Source: JAWSVE01 sp050633885 (lineage in GTDB: Bacteria; Pseudomonadota; Gammaproteobacteria; Pseudomonadales; Cellvibrionaceae). Taken from it: a stretch of 64,000 bases of DNA. Below, piece by piece: positions 8,874 to 17,493 of the stretch; the first letter of the stretch is position 1, and the number at the start of each line of letters is the position of its first letter. Below the pieces are notes generated by a model. It saw only the letters and a list, made by a program, of their open reading frames with translations. It made no database searches and was not told the DNA's origin. The translations under genes and the position numbers were made by a program. Location: positions 558,001 to 622,000 of the forward strand of contig JBOEHK010000001.1 of assembly GCA_050633885.1 (NCBI GenBank), given 5' to 3'.

Positions 8874-10892
8874 ATGAGTTTGTTTTATCAAATCCCTCGT
8901 CATAGTTTATTGTGGCTACTCGCAGCTCAAGCATTATTAATTATTCCTCATGTTCAACGTCTTCCGATTTGGCTGTTAGTCGCGTGGTTTGTGACAGTCT
9001 TTTGGCGCGTTCAAATATTTAGAGGAATCTGGTCTTATCCAAATCGCTGGGTAAAATATGTGACAGTGTTAATGTGTATTATAGGCTTGGTTACTGAATA
9101 CGGCCGACTAATCGGTTTAGAGCCTATGGTTGCACTGTTGATAACGGCTTTTGTTTTAAAGCTGTTAGAAATGCATAAAAAACGAGATGTGCTTATTTTG
9201 GTATATCTTGGGTATTTTGTTTGTGCGACAGAATTTTTATTTTCTCAGTCGATATTGATGACGCTATACACGATTGTTGGAATCGTGATGTTAACTATTG
9301 CGTTAATCGGTTTGAATCAAACGGAGCATAAACACTATAAAAAACGCAGTATGAAACTTGCCGTGATTATGATTTTTCAAAGCATTCCTTTGATGACGGT
9401 CTTATTTTTAATTATGCCGCGAATTGATTCCTTGTGGGCGGTTCCACAACAAGCCCATGCTGCAAAAACAGGTGTAAGTGATAGCATGTCTCCAGGCGAT
9501 TTTAGTCGTCTAGCTAAAAATAATGAAACAGCTTTTAGGGTTGTTTTTAAAGATAAAATCCCTAGTAATAACCAACTTTATTGGCGGGGTTTAGTATTTT
9601 CTTATTTTGATGGACGTCGATGGACACAATCGCGTCCTAATACTTTCTCTGGGTATCGCCTTGTCGATTGGTCGGGCAATTCTGAATTAAAAAATAAGAA
9701 TCACTTGGTTAAGAAAGGAGATAGTGTTGAGTATGAGATAATTTTAGAGCCGACTCAACAACACTGGCTCTATGGGTTACCCATTGCTGACGTTAACAAA
9801 AAAGGCGTGGGGATTACACGTGATTTTCGCTTGGTTAATCAAAAGCCAATTACTACGCGATTTCAATATTCAGTGACATCAACCCTCAGTTTTTCTGCAG
9901 AAATAAATGGGCTCTCGAAGATAGGCGAGCGGTCAGCAATACAACTTCCAGAAAGCTTTAATCCGCAGTCGATTCAGACAGCGAAACTTTGGTTTGAGCA
10001 ATCCGATAAAAATTCTGAAAAGTATATTCAAAAAATACTGACGCATTTTAATTCCTCCTTTACTTATACATTGGAGCCTCCTTTATTGGGGCGAGATACC
10101 GTTGACGACTTTTTGTGGAAAACACAACGTGGATTTTGCGAACACTTCGCCAGTAGTTTTGTTTTTATGATGCGAGCTGTCGGAATTCCTTCGCGTGTTG
10201 TTGTGGGTTACCAAGGTGGTCAATTCAATTCTCTGGAAGGATTTTTAAGGGTAAGTCAATCTGATGCTCATGCTTGGAGTGAAGTATGGCTCGAAGGCCA
10301 AGGTTGGACGAGAGTGGATCCAACGGCGGCTGTAGCACCTAGTAGAATAGAATCGGGATTGAATGCAGCGCTTAATCAAAATGAAATTGATCTATTGTCT
10401 CCTGCCTTTTCTTTGCAGCGGTATAACTATATTGCTTGGGTAAATGTATTAATGATGAATTTAGAAGCGCTTGAGTTTAAATGGCATCAAATCATTATGG
10501 GGTATGATCAGGATAATCAGTCTCTTTTATTAAAAAAACTATTGGGAAAGATAACACCGCTTAGAATTGCTCTTGTTTTATTGGGTGTTGGTGGGTTGAC
10601 AGTTTTATTGGTGTTGTTTTGGTTTTGGTGTGTTGCACCTAAAAGTGCAAGCGGACTCGACGTTGTTCTGTATCGGCAATTTTTAAAAAAATTAAACGCA
10701 TTTGGCATAGAAGAGATTCCCGGAGAAGGGCCAAGAAGTCTTGCGCATAGAACTTCGGAGGTTAATCCAGCTATTGCTTCTTGGGCGAAACAGGTGGTCG
10801 ACGAATATGAATCGTGGATATATGCGGGAGATCAGAGTGCTCTGAATAGTTTGAGAAAAACGATCAATTCTTCGCCAATAGAAAAGGGCTAG
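8874..10892 (+). CDS. tgpA: Transglutaminase-like membrane protein (TgpA, DUF3488)
   Basis: A 672-aa protein with an N-terminal block of about five or six membrane helices (residues 10-185, DUF3488), a large periplasmic region with a transglutaminase-like core, a late membrane helix (about 563-587) and a short cytoplasmic tail (DUF4129-like). The catalytic triad is visible: C422 in GFCEHFASS, H466 in DAHAWSEVW and D482 in WTRVDPTAA. TgpA of Pseudomonas aeruginosa is essential and has this layout. It is the third gene of the MoxR-DUF58-TgpA operon. No terminator is evident just downstream. Confidence 0.9.
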   Translation: MSLFYQIPRHSLLWLLAAQALLIIPHVQRLPIWLLVAWFVTVFWRVQIFRGIWSYPNRWVKYVTVLMCIIGLVTEYGRLIGLEPMVALLITAFVLKLLEMHKKRDVLILVYLGYFVCATEFLFSQSILMTLYTIVGIVMLTIALIGLNQTEHKHYKKRSMKLAVIMIFQSIPLMTVLFLIMPRIDSLWAVPQQAHAAKTGVSDSMSPGDFSRLAKNNETAFRVVFKDKIPSNNQLYWRGLVFSYFDGRRWTQSRPNTFSGYRLVDWSGNSELKNKNHLVKKGDSVEYEIILEPTQQHWLYGLPIADVNKKGVGITRDFRLVNQKPITTRFQYSVTSTLSFSAEINGLSKIGERSAIQLPESFNPQSIQTAKLWFEQSDKNSEKYIQKILTHFNSSFTYTLEPPLLGRDTVDDFLWKTQRGFCEHFASSFVFMMRAVGIPSRVVVGYQGGQFNSLEGFLRVSQSDAHAWSEVWLEGQGWTRVDPTAAVAPSRIESGLNAALNQNEIDLLSPAFSLQRYNYIAWVNVLMMNLEALEFKWHQIIMGYDQDNQSLLLKKLLGKITPLRIALVLLGVGGLTVLLVLFWFWCVAPKSASGLDVVLYRQFLKKLNAFGIEEIPGEGPRSLAHRTSEVNPAIASWAKQVVDEYESWIYAGDQSALNSLRKTINSSPIEKG

Positions 10893-11187
10893 CTTATCAA
10901 GCTTGAAAAGTTGAAGCATTCAAAATAAGTTTTTTCCTCGCTTCACGATACCAATAGACTAATTTTTTTAAATTCTACTTCTTAGTCAATTTGAAATAAG
11001 GGTAAAATGGCGCACTTAAATGAGGCGTTAGATCTAATGCTACTTCATAGCCCTCGTTTTTGATAAAAATTAGCTAATAAAATCAAAGAGATAAAACTAT
11101 TCTAAAAATTTATAATAATAACGATTAGATATCATCATAAAAACAAATAAATCAAAATATACAAATAGCTTTAGAGAGGCTTAATAA

Positions 11188-12486
11188 ATGAAGACCAAAA
11201 CCCTTCTGCGATCCGTCCTGTCCTGTATTTTAGTGTTACCTTCACTTGCGCTAGCTGATGAGATAAATGGCGCAAATACTGCCTGGATACTGACATCAAC
11301 GGCGCTTGTTTTATTCATGACGTTGCCGGGATTATCACTGTTTTATGGTGGATTAGTTCGTACAAAAAATGTTCTGTCGGTTTTAATGCAATGTTTCGCA
11401 ATTGCTTGTGTCGTTTCCTTGTTATGGCTTGCCGGTGTTTATAGTCTGGCATTTGGAGAAGGCAGTGATTGGTTAGGTGATACTTCCAAAGTGTTTTTAT
11501 CGGGCTTGGGAGAAGATTCCTTGTGGGGCGATATTCCTGAATCATTGTTTTTTATGTTTCAGATGACATTTGCGATTATCACTCCAGCACTTATTATCGG
11601 TGCTTTTGCTGAAAGAATGAAGTTCTCTGCGATGCTGCTCTTCTCAGCCTTGTGGTTGATCGTTGTTTACGCTCCTGTTTGTCATTGGGTTTGGGGTGGC
11701 GGTTGGCTAGGTAATAAAGGCGTACTCGATTTTGCCGGTGGAATCGTCGTTCATATCACTGCGGGTGTGGCTGCTTTAGTGTGTGCGATTGTCATTGGTA
11801 ATCGAACTGGTTTTCCTACAACTGCGATGCCTCCTCACAATATGACGATGACAGTGACTGGCGCTGGAATGCTTTGGGTTGGTTGGTTTGGATTTAATGC
11901 CGGTAGCGCATTGGCAGCTAACGGCGATGCTTCGATGGCGATGTTGGTCACTCATATTTCAGCCGCTGCGGGCTCACTTGCATGGATGACAATGGAGTGG
12001 ATCAAGTTCGGAAAGCCCAGTGTGTTGGGTATTGTGACGGGTATGGTTGCTGGATTAGGTACGATTACACCTTGCTCTGGTTTTGTTGGTCCGGCTGGAG
12101 CTCTCGTTATTGGTTTGTCGGCAGGTGTTGTTTGTTTCTTTGCGACGCAGTTTATTAAGAGAAAGCTTGTCATTGATGACTCTCTCGATGTTTTTCCCGT
12201 CCATGGCGTCGGTGGAATCTTGGGAAGTCTACTCGTGGCCGTTTTTGCTTCACCAAATCTTGGTATATTTAGCGGCCAAGGCTTTGGTGCCGATATTACA
12301 AGCATCGGCGAGCAATTTGGTGTTCAGGCAATTGGCGTAGGTGCAACTATTGTTTATACCGCAATAGCAACCTACATTCTTTTGAAGGTGACTGGTCTTA
12401 TGACAAAAGGCATACGAGTTAGTCAAGAGGATGAGACTCAAGGGCTAGATGTTGTATTGCATGAAGAGTCTGGATATAAACTCTAG
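11188..12486 (+). CDS. amt: Ammonium transporter
   Basis: An Amt/Mep/Rh channel protein (432 aa) with a cleavable N-terminal signal (about residues 1-23, ending SLALA) and 11 predicted membrane helices. Family motifs include GLSLFYGGLVRTKNVLS, the Asp-containing FAGGIVVHITAG with the first pore histidine, and FPVHGVGGILGSL with the second. It moves ammonium across the inner membrane. Unlike many amt genes it has no glnK beside it. A GAGAGG ribosome site precedes ATG 11188. The 295-bp upstream gap holds no recognisable sigma-54 promoter. A strong terminator follows. Confidence 0.96.
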   Translation: MKTKTLLRSVLSCILVLPSLALADEINGANTAWILTSTALVLFMTLPGLSLFYGGLVRTKNVLSVLMQCFAIACVVSLLWLAGVYSLAFGEGSDWLGDTSKVFLSGLGEDSLWGDIPESLFFMFQMTFAIITPALIIGAFAERMKFSAMLLFSALWLIVVYAPVCHWVWGGGWLGNKGVLDFAGGIVVHITAGVAALVCAIVIGNRTGFPTTAMPPHNMTMTVTGAGMLWVGWFGFNAGSALAANGDASMAMLVTHISAAAGSLAWMTMEWIKFGKPSVLGIVTGMVAGLGTITPCSGFVGPAGALVIGLSAGVVCFFATQFIKRKLVIDDSLDVFPVHGVGGILGSLLVAVFASPNLGIFSGQGFGADITSIGEQFGVQAIGVGATIVYTAIATYILLKVTGLMTKGIRVSQEDETQGLDVVLHEESGYKL

Positions 12487-12512
12487 TTAGTCTCTTTATG
12501 GGCTCTTTCATT

Positions 12513-12551
12513 AGCAGTGGGCAATACGTTTTTGGCGTCCCACTGCTTTTT
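12513..12551 (+). terminator. Rho-independent terminator after amt
   Basis: A 9-bp perfect stem, AGCAGTGGG (12513-12521) with CCCACTGCT (12539-12547), is followed by a T run to 12551. It lies 27 bp after the amt stop codon. Confidence 0.9.
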
Positions 12552-12572
12552 GTATGGCAAGAGTTTTGCGCT

Positions 12573-12606
12573 ACTACCATTCATTGGGTAATGAGTGAAT
12601 GGTAGT
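12573..12606. repeat. 11-bp inverted repeat downstream of amt
   Basis: ACTACCATTCA (12573-12583) pairs perfectly with TGAATGGTAGT (12596-12606) around a 12-nt spacer. It lies 22 bp beyond the amt terminator and is not followed by a T run. The rest of the 419-bp gap to the next gene (12607-12905) holds no open frame or site that I can support, apart from an AGGGAAAGATG ribosome site ahead of the next start. Confidence 0.6.
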
Positions 12607-12905
12607 TCATTCTATCAATCTGGATGGGGCTGCTGATTGATTTCTTAGGCTGCTCCCTCTTCAACCTCCTTATTCAAGAGGCGGTATCTTTTTAGCTGTT
12701 TGGTCATTTTGATCGAACCAGCGCCCTTAATTTTCTTCTTTCATCTATTGAATAAAATCTCGTTGATTGCTGTAATAGCGTGATACGAAAATCCTTAAGA
12801 ATCAGTCTGTTGAGCATTATTCATGACTGTTAGTTAGATTTTAGTAGTTTAAGTTTTAAATGTTGGTCATCTAGCTTTCGATAAGTGCGATAGGGAAAGA
12901 TGTAA

Positions 12906-13991
12906 ATGAAGTTGAGTTTGGAAATTATAGAAAGCAAGGAAGGTGTGAAGGAGTTTTTGTTGAGCTGGAAAAGGCTTGAAGACTCTCAGCAAAGTCTTTT
13001 TTATCAACGTGCTTTGTATTTTAGTGCCTACTGTGAATATTTAATGCCATCGTCGGTCACTCCGTACTTATTGGTTTTTTCTAACCAAGATGAAGTTGTT
13101 GGTATTTTTCCTTGGGTTAAGCAGAGATTTAGTCGAATGGGTATCCCTTATTACCATATAGGGTCTATCTATCACGATCATGTCAATCTCTCTGATGTGA
13201 TTTATGACCCGGCTTATCAGCAATCTATTTCTGAACTCTTTGATGTTTTTGTAAAGGCACTTCCGCTTAATTCTATCGTGGTAATGCATGATGTTAGGGA
13301 TGATAGTCAATTTATAAGATTATTACCGAGCTTGTCTTCTAGAGCCTTTGTAACGGAGTATGGAGAAAGTTTTTACATTGATTTTAATGAAGAGATCGAT
13401 GCTCATCTGCCTAAGCGAATGGTTAAGAATGTAAAGCGGTTGCTTCGAAAGGCTAATGATACAGGGCAGGTTGAATTTAAGTTTCTTTCTGATGGTGAAA
13501 TAACTAAGGAAGCATTTGAGGATTTTTTAACGGTAGAGTCATCTGGCTGGAAAGGTCAAGCGGGAACAGAAACAGCGATACGATTGAACCCTGAACTAAA
13601 AGAATACTATCAATATTTTCTCGACGCCATGCCTTTAAAAATGCAACTGAATTTATTTTACTTAAATGACAGCCCAATTGCTGCTCATTATTGTTTTAAA
13701 GATGAGCACTATTTGTCATTAGCCAAAGTAGGGTACATCGAAGAGCATAAAGCACTTTCCCCTAGTCATGTCCTAATATACAAAGCTATAGAGAATGCAG
13801 GTGTAATTGGTAGAGAGAGTCGAATTAGTTTTGTTACGGGTGCTAGTTGGTTAGGGCAATGGCATCCCAACAGCGCGAAGCTTTCTACAGTACATATTTC
13901 AACATCTTTATTGGCTTCCATGATATTAAAAGCAATGAAAAGTGTTAAAACATTTAAAACGGAAATGAAGCGCCGGCTTTCTAAGAGTTAA
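12906..13991 (+). CDS. GNAT/FemAB-type acyltransferase (CelD/BcsL-like)
   Basis: A 361-aa protein with the Acetyltransf_6 (FemAB/CelD-like) double-GNAT layout: a first lobe with VVGIFPWVKQ, a basic central segment RMVKNVKRLLRKAND that resembles the family RRNLRR motif, then FLTVESSGWKGQAGTE and the second lobe NDSPIAAHYCFKDEHYLSLAKVGY. Such proteins are frequent in EPS loci and are thought to transfer acyl or aminoacyl groups to sugars or lipid-linked intermediates; the substrate is unknown. It is the left edge of the EPS locus and converges on the dehydrogenase gene across a bidirectional terminator. A second family member lies at 37953. Confidence 0.75.
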   Translation: MKLSLEIIESKEGVKEFLLSWKRLEDSQQSLFYQRALYFSAYCEYLMPSSVTPYLLVFSNQDEVVGIFPWVKQRFSRMGIPYYHIGSIYHDHVNLSDVIYDPAYQQSISELFDVFVKALPLNSIVVMHDVRDDSQFIRLLPSLSSRAFVTEYGESFYIDFNEEIDAHLPKRMVKNVKRLLRKANDTGQVEFKFLSDGEITKEAFEDFLTVESSGWKGQAGTETAIRLNPELKEYYQYFLDAMPLKMQLNLFYLNDSPIAAHYCFKDEHYLSLAKVGYIEEHKALSPSHVLIYKAIENAGVIGRESRISFVTGASWLGQWHPNSAKLSTVHISTSLLASMILKAMKSVKTFKTEMKRRLSKS

Positions 13992-14008
13992 CGAGATCAT
14001 TGTGATAA

Positions 14009-14038
14009 TAAAAAAAGCGGCGGTTGCCGCTTTTTTTA
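14009..14038. terminator. Bidirectional terminator between convergent genes
   Basis: GCGGC (14017-14021) pairs with GCCGC (14026-14030) across a GGTT loop, flanked by a run of A on the left and a run of T on the right that extend the stem. It can therefore end transcription from both the acyltransferase gene (+) and the dehydrogenase gene (-). Confidence 0.9.
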
Positions 14039-14103
14039 TAGGTTGTTATTTACCTGCGGTTCAAAAATTACCTGTGGCTCGCAAAAACTAGATTGGGTTG
14101 TTT

Positions 14104-15384
14104 TTAAAGTCGCCAGAGCGGAAGATCCGCTTTTTTTGCTTCTTCTCGATCGATGATGCCTTTGATGTCAAAGATGCATCCTCCGGGCTTCATTTTTTCT
14201 TTTAAGGTATTCAACGATGTATTTTTATATTCTTTGTGGGCGGTAGCGATAATCATTGAGTCGACATTGGAGAGTTTGTCCCAATCAACTAAGTTAATAT
14301 CGTATTCATGTTTTGCCTCTTCCTGGTTTGCAAGAGGATCGTGATTTAACACAGTAATGCCGTAGGTTTGTAGTTCTTTAATGATGTCGACCACTTTTGA
14401 ATTTCGTAGGTCGGGGCAATCTTCCTTAAACGTTAACCCTAATACGGCAACAGTACCACCTTTTACAGTAATTTCTTTTAATAACATCTGCTTAACGATT
14501 TCACTGACGACGTAGCGAGCCATTGAGTCATTGGTGCGGCGGCCCGCTAAAATGACTTGTGGGTGGTAGCCGACTTTTTGAGCCTTGTGGGTCAAGTAGT
14601 AAGGGTCAACACCAATACAATGTCCTCCGACTAAACCAGGTCGAAAGGGCAAGAAATTCCATTTTGTGCCTGCGGCTTCTAAAACATCCAGCGTGTCTAT
14701 ATCCATACGTTTAAAAATAATCGCCAGTTCGTTCATCAATGCTATGTTTAAGTCTCGCTGAGTATTTTCAATGACTTTAGCAGCCTCGGCTGCTTTGATT
14801 GAAGGCGCTTTATGAATACCTGCTGTTACCACAGAGCCATACACATCAGCGACAATGTCTGCTGTCTTTTCATCTTGTCCAGAAACAACTTTTAATATTT
14901 TTGTAAAAGTGTGTTCTTTATCACCTGGGTTTATTCTTTCTGGCGAATACCCAACAGTAAAATCTTTACCGGCTGTTAGACCTGATTCTTTTTCTAAAAT
15001 CGGGATGCAATCTTCTTCAGTAGCGCCTGGATAGACGGTTGATTCAAATACGACAATGTCGTCTTTTTTGATGGCTTTACCGACTGTTGATGAGGCGCGA
15101 AGCAGTGGGGTCAGATCTGGTTGATTTGTGTCTGTAATGGGCGTGGGTACTGCAACAATGTGAAAGTCAGCCAAGCTAAGATCTGAGATTTGATCAGAAT
15201 ATAGAATGTCGGCTTTTTTTAAGGTGTCAGAATCAACCTCTAGTGTTGAGTCGATACCTGATTGTAATTCTTTGATTCGAGCGGCGTTGACATCAAAGCC
15301 GATAACACGATGCTTTTGTCCAAAGGCCACAGCAACGGGGAGTCCAACATAACCAAGTCCAATGACAGATATTTTTCTATTCAC
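14104..15384 (-). CDS. Nucleotide-sugar dehydrogenase, TviB-like
   Basis: A 426-aa UDP-glucose/GDP-mannose dehydrogenase family enzyme. The Rossmann motif IGLGYVGLP is at residues 8-16, the substrate region KVIENTQRDLNIALMNELA in the middle, and the catalytic cysteine is C256 in LVGGHCIGVDPYY. The sequence style is closest to TviB/VipA, which oxidises UDP-GlcNAc to the uronic acid, so a UDP-HexNAc substrate is likely but not proven. The GTG start at 15384 has an AAGGA site 7 nt upstream. It stands alone on the minus strand, divergent from the EPS operon, with no TviC-like epimerase next to it. Confidence 0.87.
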   Translation of the reverse strand: MNRKISVIGLGYVGLPVAVAFGQKHRVIGFDVNAARIKELQSGIDSTLEVDSDTLKKADILYSDQISDLSLADFHIVAVPTPITDTNQPDLTPLLRASSTVGKAIKKDDIVVFESTVYPGATEEDCIPILEKESGLTAGKDFTVGYSPERINPGDKEHTFTKILKVVSGQDEKTADIVADVYGSVVTAGIHKAPSIKAAEAAKVIENTQRDLNIALMNELAIIFKRMDIDTLDVLEAAGTKWNFLPFRPGLVGGHCIGVDPYYLTHKAQKVGYHPQVILAGRRTNDSMARYVVSEIVKQMLLKEITVKGGTVAVLGLTFKEDCPDLRNSKVVDIIKELQTYGITVLNHDPLANQEEAKHEYDINLVDWDKLSNVDSMIIATAHKEYKNTSLNTLKEKMKPGGCIFDIKGIIDREEAKKADLPLWRL

Positions 15385-15574
15385 AACCTAATCCTTAAAT
15401 GATTTATTTTCAGCTCCTTCAGAGAAGGTGGAGTATTATGCCACACAAAATGTTATTGCCTATGGCTGTTGACGGTGTCAGAAATGGCTTTTATCTAGAT
15501 TAGGTGTAATTTGTTGAAAAATAGGCATAAAACCTCTTTTAATGACCTTGCGATTGTATAATCCTTAGGATAGA

Positions 15575-15592
15575 TTGTGCGCCACTGCACAA
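15575..15592. promoter_or_regulatory. Palindromic candidate operator TTGTGC-N6-GCACAA
   Basis: A perfect 6-bp inverted repeat with a 6-bp spacer begins 12 bp after a consensus TATAAT, so it would overlap or directly follow the predicted transcription start. That is a usual place for a dimeric repressor site. No regulator gene is nearby to pair it with. Confidence 0.4.
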
Positions 15593-15863
15593 GGGTTAGG
15601 GAGAGCAGCACAGACACAGTGAGTATGTCGGCAGCCATATCAAAATCAAGGTCCAATTCCATAGGCAATTCCGAAAATAGTTTTTTCTTAGTGTGTTTTG
15701 AACAAAAATGTTTGAGCTCCCTACTTAGTCTTGCTACCGCTTTTGATTAGCTCAACCATTGAAGAGGTTGTAGTTACCATCGAGTGGATTGCACTGTGAA
15801 CTAAGCTACTCAGTGGTGTATTTTGAAGTTATTGATATAACACACTGTTATACAACATGAATT

Positions 15864-15982
15864 TTACAAAATTTTAAAACTATTAAATGGTAAATAAATT
15901 AAACTTATCGATTTATTTGTTTATCGGCCTTATATCCTGCTTTTTATTCTCAGTAGGACGGGTCATGAATAAAATTTTGTAA
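15864..15982 (+). ncRNA. Predicted structured leader (three-way junction) of the EPS operon
   Basis: TTACAAAATTTTA (15864-15876) is perfectly complementary to TAAAATTTTGTAA (15970-15982). Inside it lie two further stems: AAATAAAT (15892-15899) with ATTTATTT (15911-15918), and TCCTGCT (15935-15941) with AGTAGGA (15952-15958), the last with one G-U pair. Together they form a closed three-way junction 40 nt before the ribosome site of the first EPS gene. The AT-rich composition and the palindromic core AAAATTTT weaken the case. No known riboswitch family is recognised. Confidence 0.4.
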
Positions 15983-16037
15983 CATTATTCGTTGAATATT
16001 TGGATGAGCAATAAAAAGGTTTAGGAGCTACAGGCGC

Positions 16038-17468
16038 GTGGCAACAATTAAATTATTTAAATATCATTTCAGAGTGCCATTTCTCTTGCTTCTCATATTT
16101 GAAGTGGGTTTGATGTTTTTGAGTAGCTACTTGGGGCTAGTCATGAGATTTGGCTCGTTTACTTTAGATTTTGCATCTTTAGGATTCCCTGATTTTATTC
16201 TTCAAGCTTCTATGGTCGCCTTTGCCTTGTTGCTTGGCATGATTGCGATGGGGCAATATCAGGCAGAGCAAACAACAGGAAAGGTCAGCTTAGCCAGTAT
16301 AGTACTTAGGGTTTCAATCAGTTTGTTTTTAGGAACTCTAGGACTAATAATCGTTTATTATGTATTTCCCAGTCTTTATCTCGGTAGGGGTGTTTTAGGA
16401 TATAGCCTTCTTTCAAGCTTGGTGTTGTTAAGCATAGGGCGATTAATTTTCTACAATACGGTGGATAGTAGTGTTTTACGTCGTCGAGTGTTGATCTATG
16501 GCGCTGGAGAACCTGCAGCTGGACTTATCTGCTCCAATGAAGGGGGAAATAAATTAGCCCCTGTTAACGGTAGTTATATTATTGCAGGCTTCGTCGGTGT
16601 TGAAGGTGAAGATAATGCTGTACCGCCCGAATATTTGGTGGATGTTGATGAAGGCTTGTTAAATTACTGCCAAGCTCATGATATTGATGAGGTTGTAGTC
16701 GCAGTTAAAGACAGGAGAAAGAAGGTTCCAACTTTAGCGTTACTGGATTGTAAAATGTCGGGTATTGATGTGATTGACTTCATTTCTTTTCATGAAAGAG
16801 AGCGCGGCATGTTACACCTTGATATTCTCCAGCCTAGTTGGATGATTTTTTCTGATGGCTATGGCGCTTCTGGTGTCCGGCAAGCAGTTGAGCGTTCTTT
16901 TGATGTCACCGGCAGCTTGTTGATATTAATTCTAACTTCACCTTTTTTGCTGCTCACGGCGTTGGCTATTTTTCTGGAAAGTGGTTTTCGTGGACCTATC
17001 TTTTATAAGCAAAAAAGAGTCGGCCTGAATAATACAGAGTTTAATCTAATCAAATTTAGGAGTATGTCGACTGATGCTGAGAAAGATGGAAAGGCTGTTT
17101 GGGCTTCTAAGAATGATGCACGTGTAACCAGAGTGGGTGCCTTTATAAGAAAAACTCGCTTAGATGAAGTGCCGCAGCTGATCAATATCTTAAGAGGTGA
17201 TATGTCAATTGTGGGGCCAAGGCCTGAACGTCCCGAATTTGTAGAGCAACTAGAGAAGAAGATTCCATACTATCGACTTCGCCATAGAGTAAAGCCTGGT
17301 CTTGCAGGATGGGCACAAATAAAATATCCCTATGGTGCTAATGAGCAAGACGCTTATAATAAGCTCCAGTTCGACTTGTTTTATATAAAAAATCGTACCT
17401 TATTGATGGATCTTCTCGTTCTCCTTCAAACAATTGAAGTTGTGATCCTTGGTAAAGGTGCTCGTTAA
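16038..17468 (+). CDS. Initiating sugar transferase (polyprenyl-phosphate, exosortase-type EPS)
   Basis: A 476-aa polyisoprenyl-phosphate hexose-1-phosphate transferase that would load the first sugar on undecaprenyl phosphate. It has four to five N-terminal membrane helices, a CoA-binding-like Rossmann middle (RRRVLIYGAGEPAAG), a further helix near residues 290-315, and the C-terminal catalytic domain with KQKRVGLNNTEFNLIKFRSM, RLDEVPQLINILRGDMSIVG and PRPERPEF. The layout fits the PEP-CTERM/exosortase-associated EpsB-like group. The GTG start at 16038 has AGGAG 10 nt upstream. It is the first gene of the long rightward EPS operon. Confidence 0.92.
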   Translation: MATIKLFKYHFRVPFLLLLIFEVGLMFLSSYLGLVMRFGSFTLDFASLGFPDFILQASMVAFALLLGMIAMGQYQAEQTTGKVSLASIVLRVSISLFLGTLGLIIVYYVFPSLYLGRGVLGYSLLSSLVLLSIGRLIFYNTVDSSVLRRRVLIYGAGEPAAGLICSNEGGNKLAPVNGSYIIAGFVGVEGEDNAVPPEYLVDVDEGLLNYCQAHDIDEVVVAVKDRRKKVPTLALLDCKMSGIDVIDFISFHERERGMLHLDILQPSWMIFSDGYGASGVRQAVERSFDVTGSLLILILTSPFLLLTALAIFLESGFRGPIFYKQKRVGLNNTEFNLIKFRSMSTDAEKDGKAVWASKNDARVTRVGAFIRKTRLDEVPQLINILRGDMSIVGPRPERPEFVEQLEKKIPYYRLRHRVKPGLAGWAQIKYPYGANEQDAYNKLQFDLFYIKNRTLLMDLLVLLQTIEVVILGKGAR

Positions 17469-17493
17469 CTATAACTACATTAGGAAGATAACA

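Larger units (their letters stand above)
15385..16037. promoter_or_regulatory. 653-bp divergent regulatory region of the EPS locus
   Basis: This gap separates the leftward dehydrogenase gene from the rightward EPS operon and has no credible open frame. Candidate rightward promoter elements are TTGACG (15469-15474) with TATCTA (15492-15497) at 17-bp spacing, and a consensus TATAAT (15557-15562) without a good -35. A palindrome (15575-15592) follows the latter where a repressor could sit. A strongly self-complementary AT-rich section (15864-15982) precedes the AGGAG ribosome site (16023-16027) of the first EPS gene. The promoter calls are by eye only. Confidence 0.5.

Noticed and set aside
11000..11040. 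Possible sigma-54 promoter (TGGCGC...) upstream of amt
   Set aside because: The GG and GC dinucleotides are not at the required 10-bp spacing and no NtrC-type inverted repeat is present.
14104..15384. Dehydrogenase as a UDP-glucose 6-dehydrogenase (Ugd)
   Set aside because: The sequence style around ENTQRDLNIALMNELA and the N terminus is closer to TviB-type UDP-HexNAc dehydrogenases; the exact substrate is left open.
15733..15740. GCGGTAGC core of an ops (RfaH) element on the minus strand upstream of the dehydrogenase gene
   Set aside because: Only the 8-bp core matches, which is expected about twice by chance in 64 kb, and the unit it would control is a single gene ending at a terminator.
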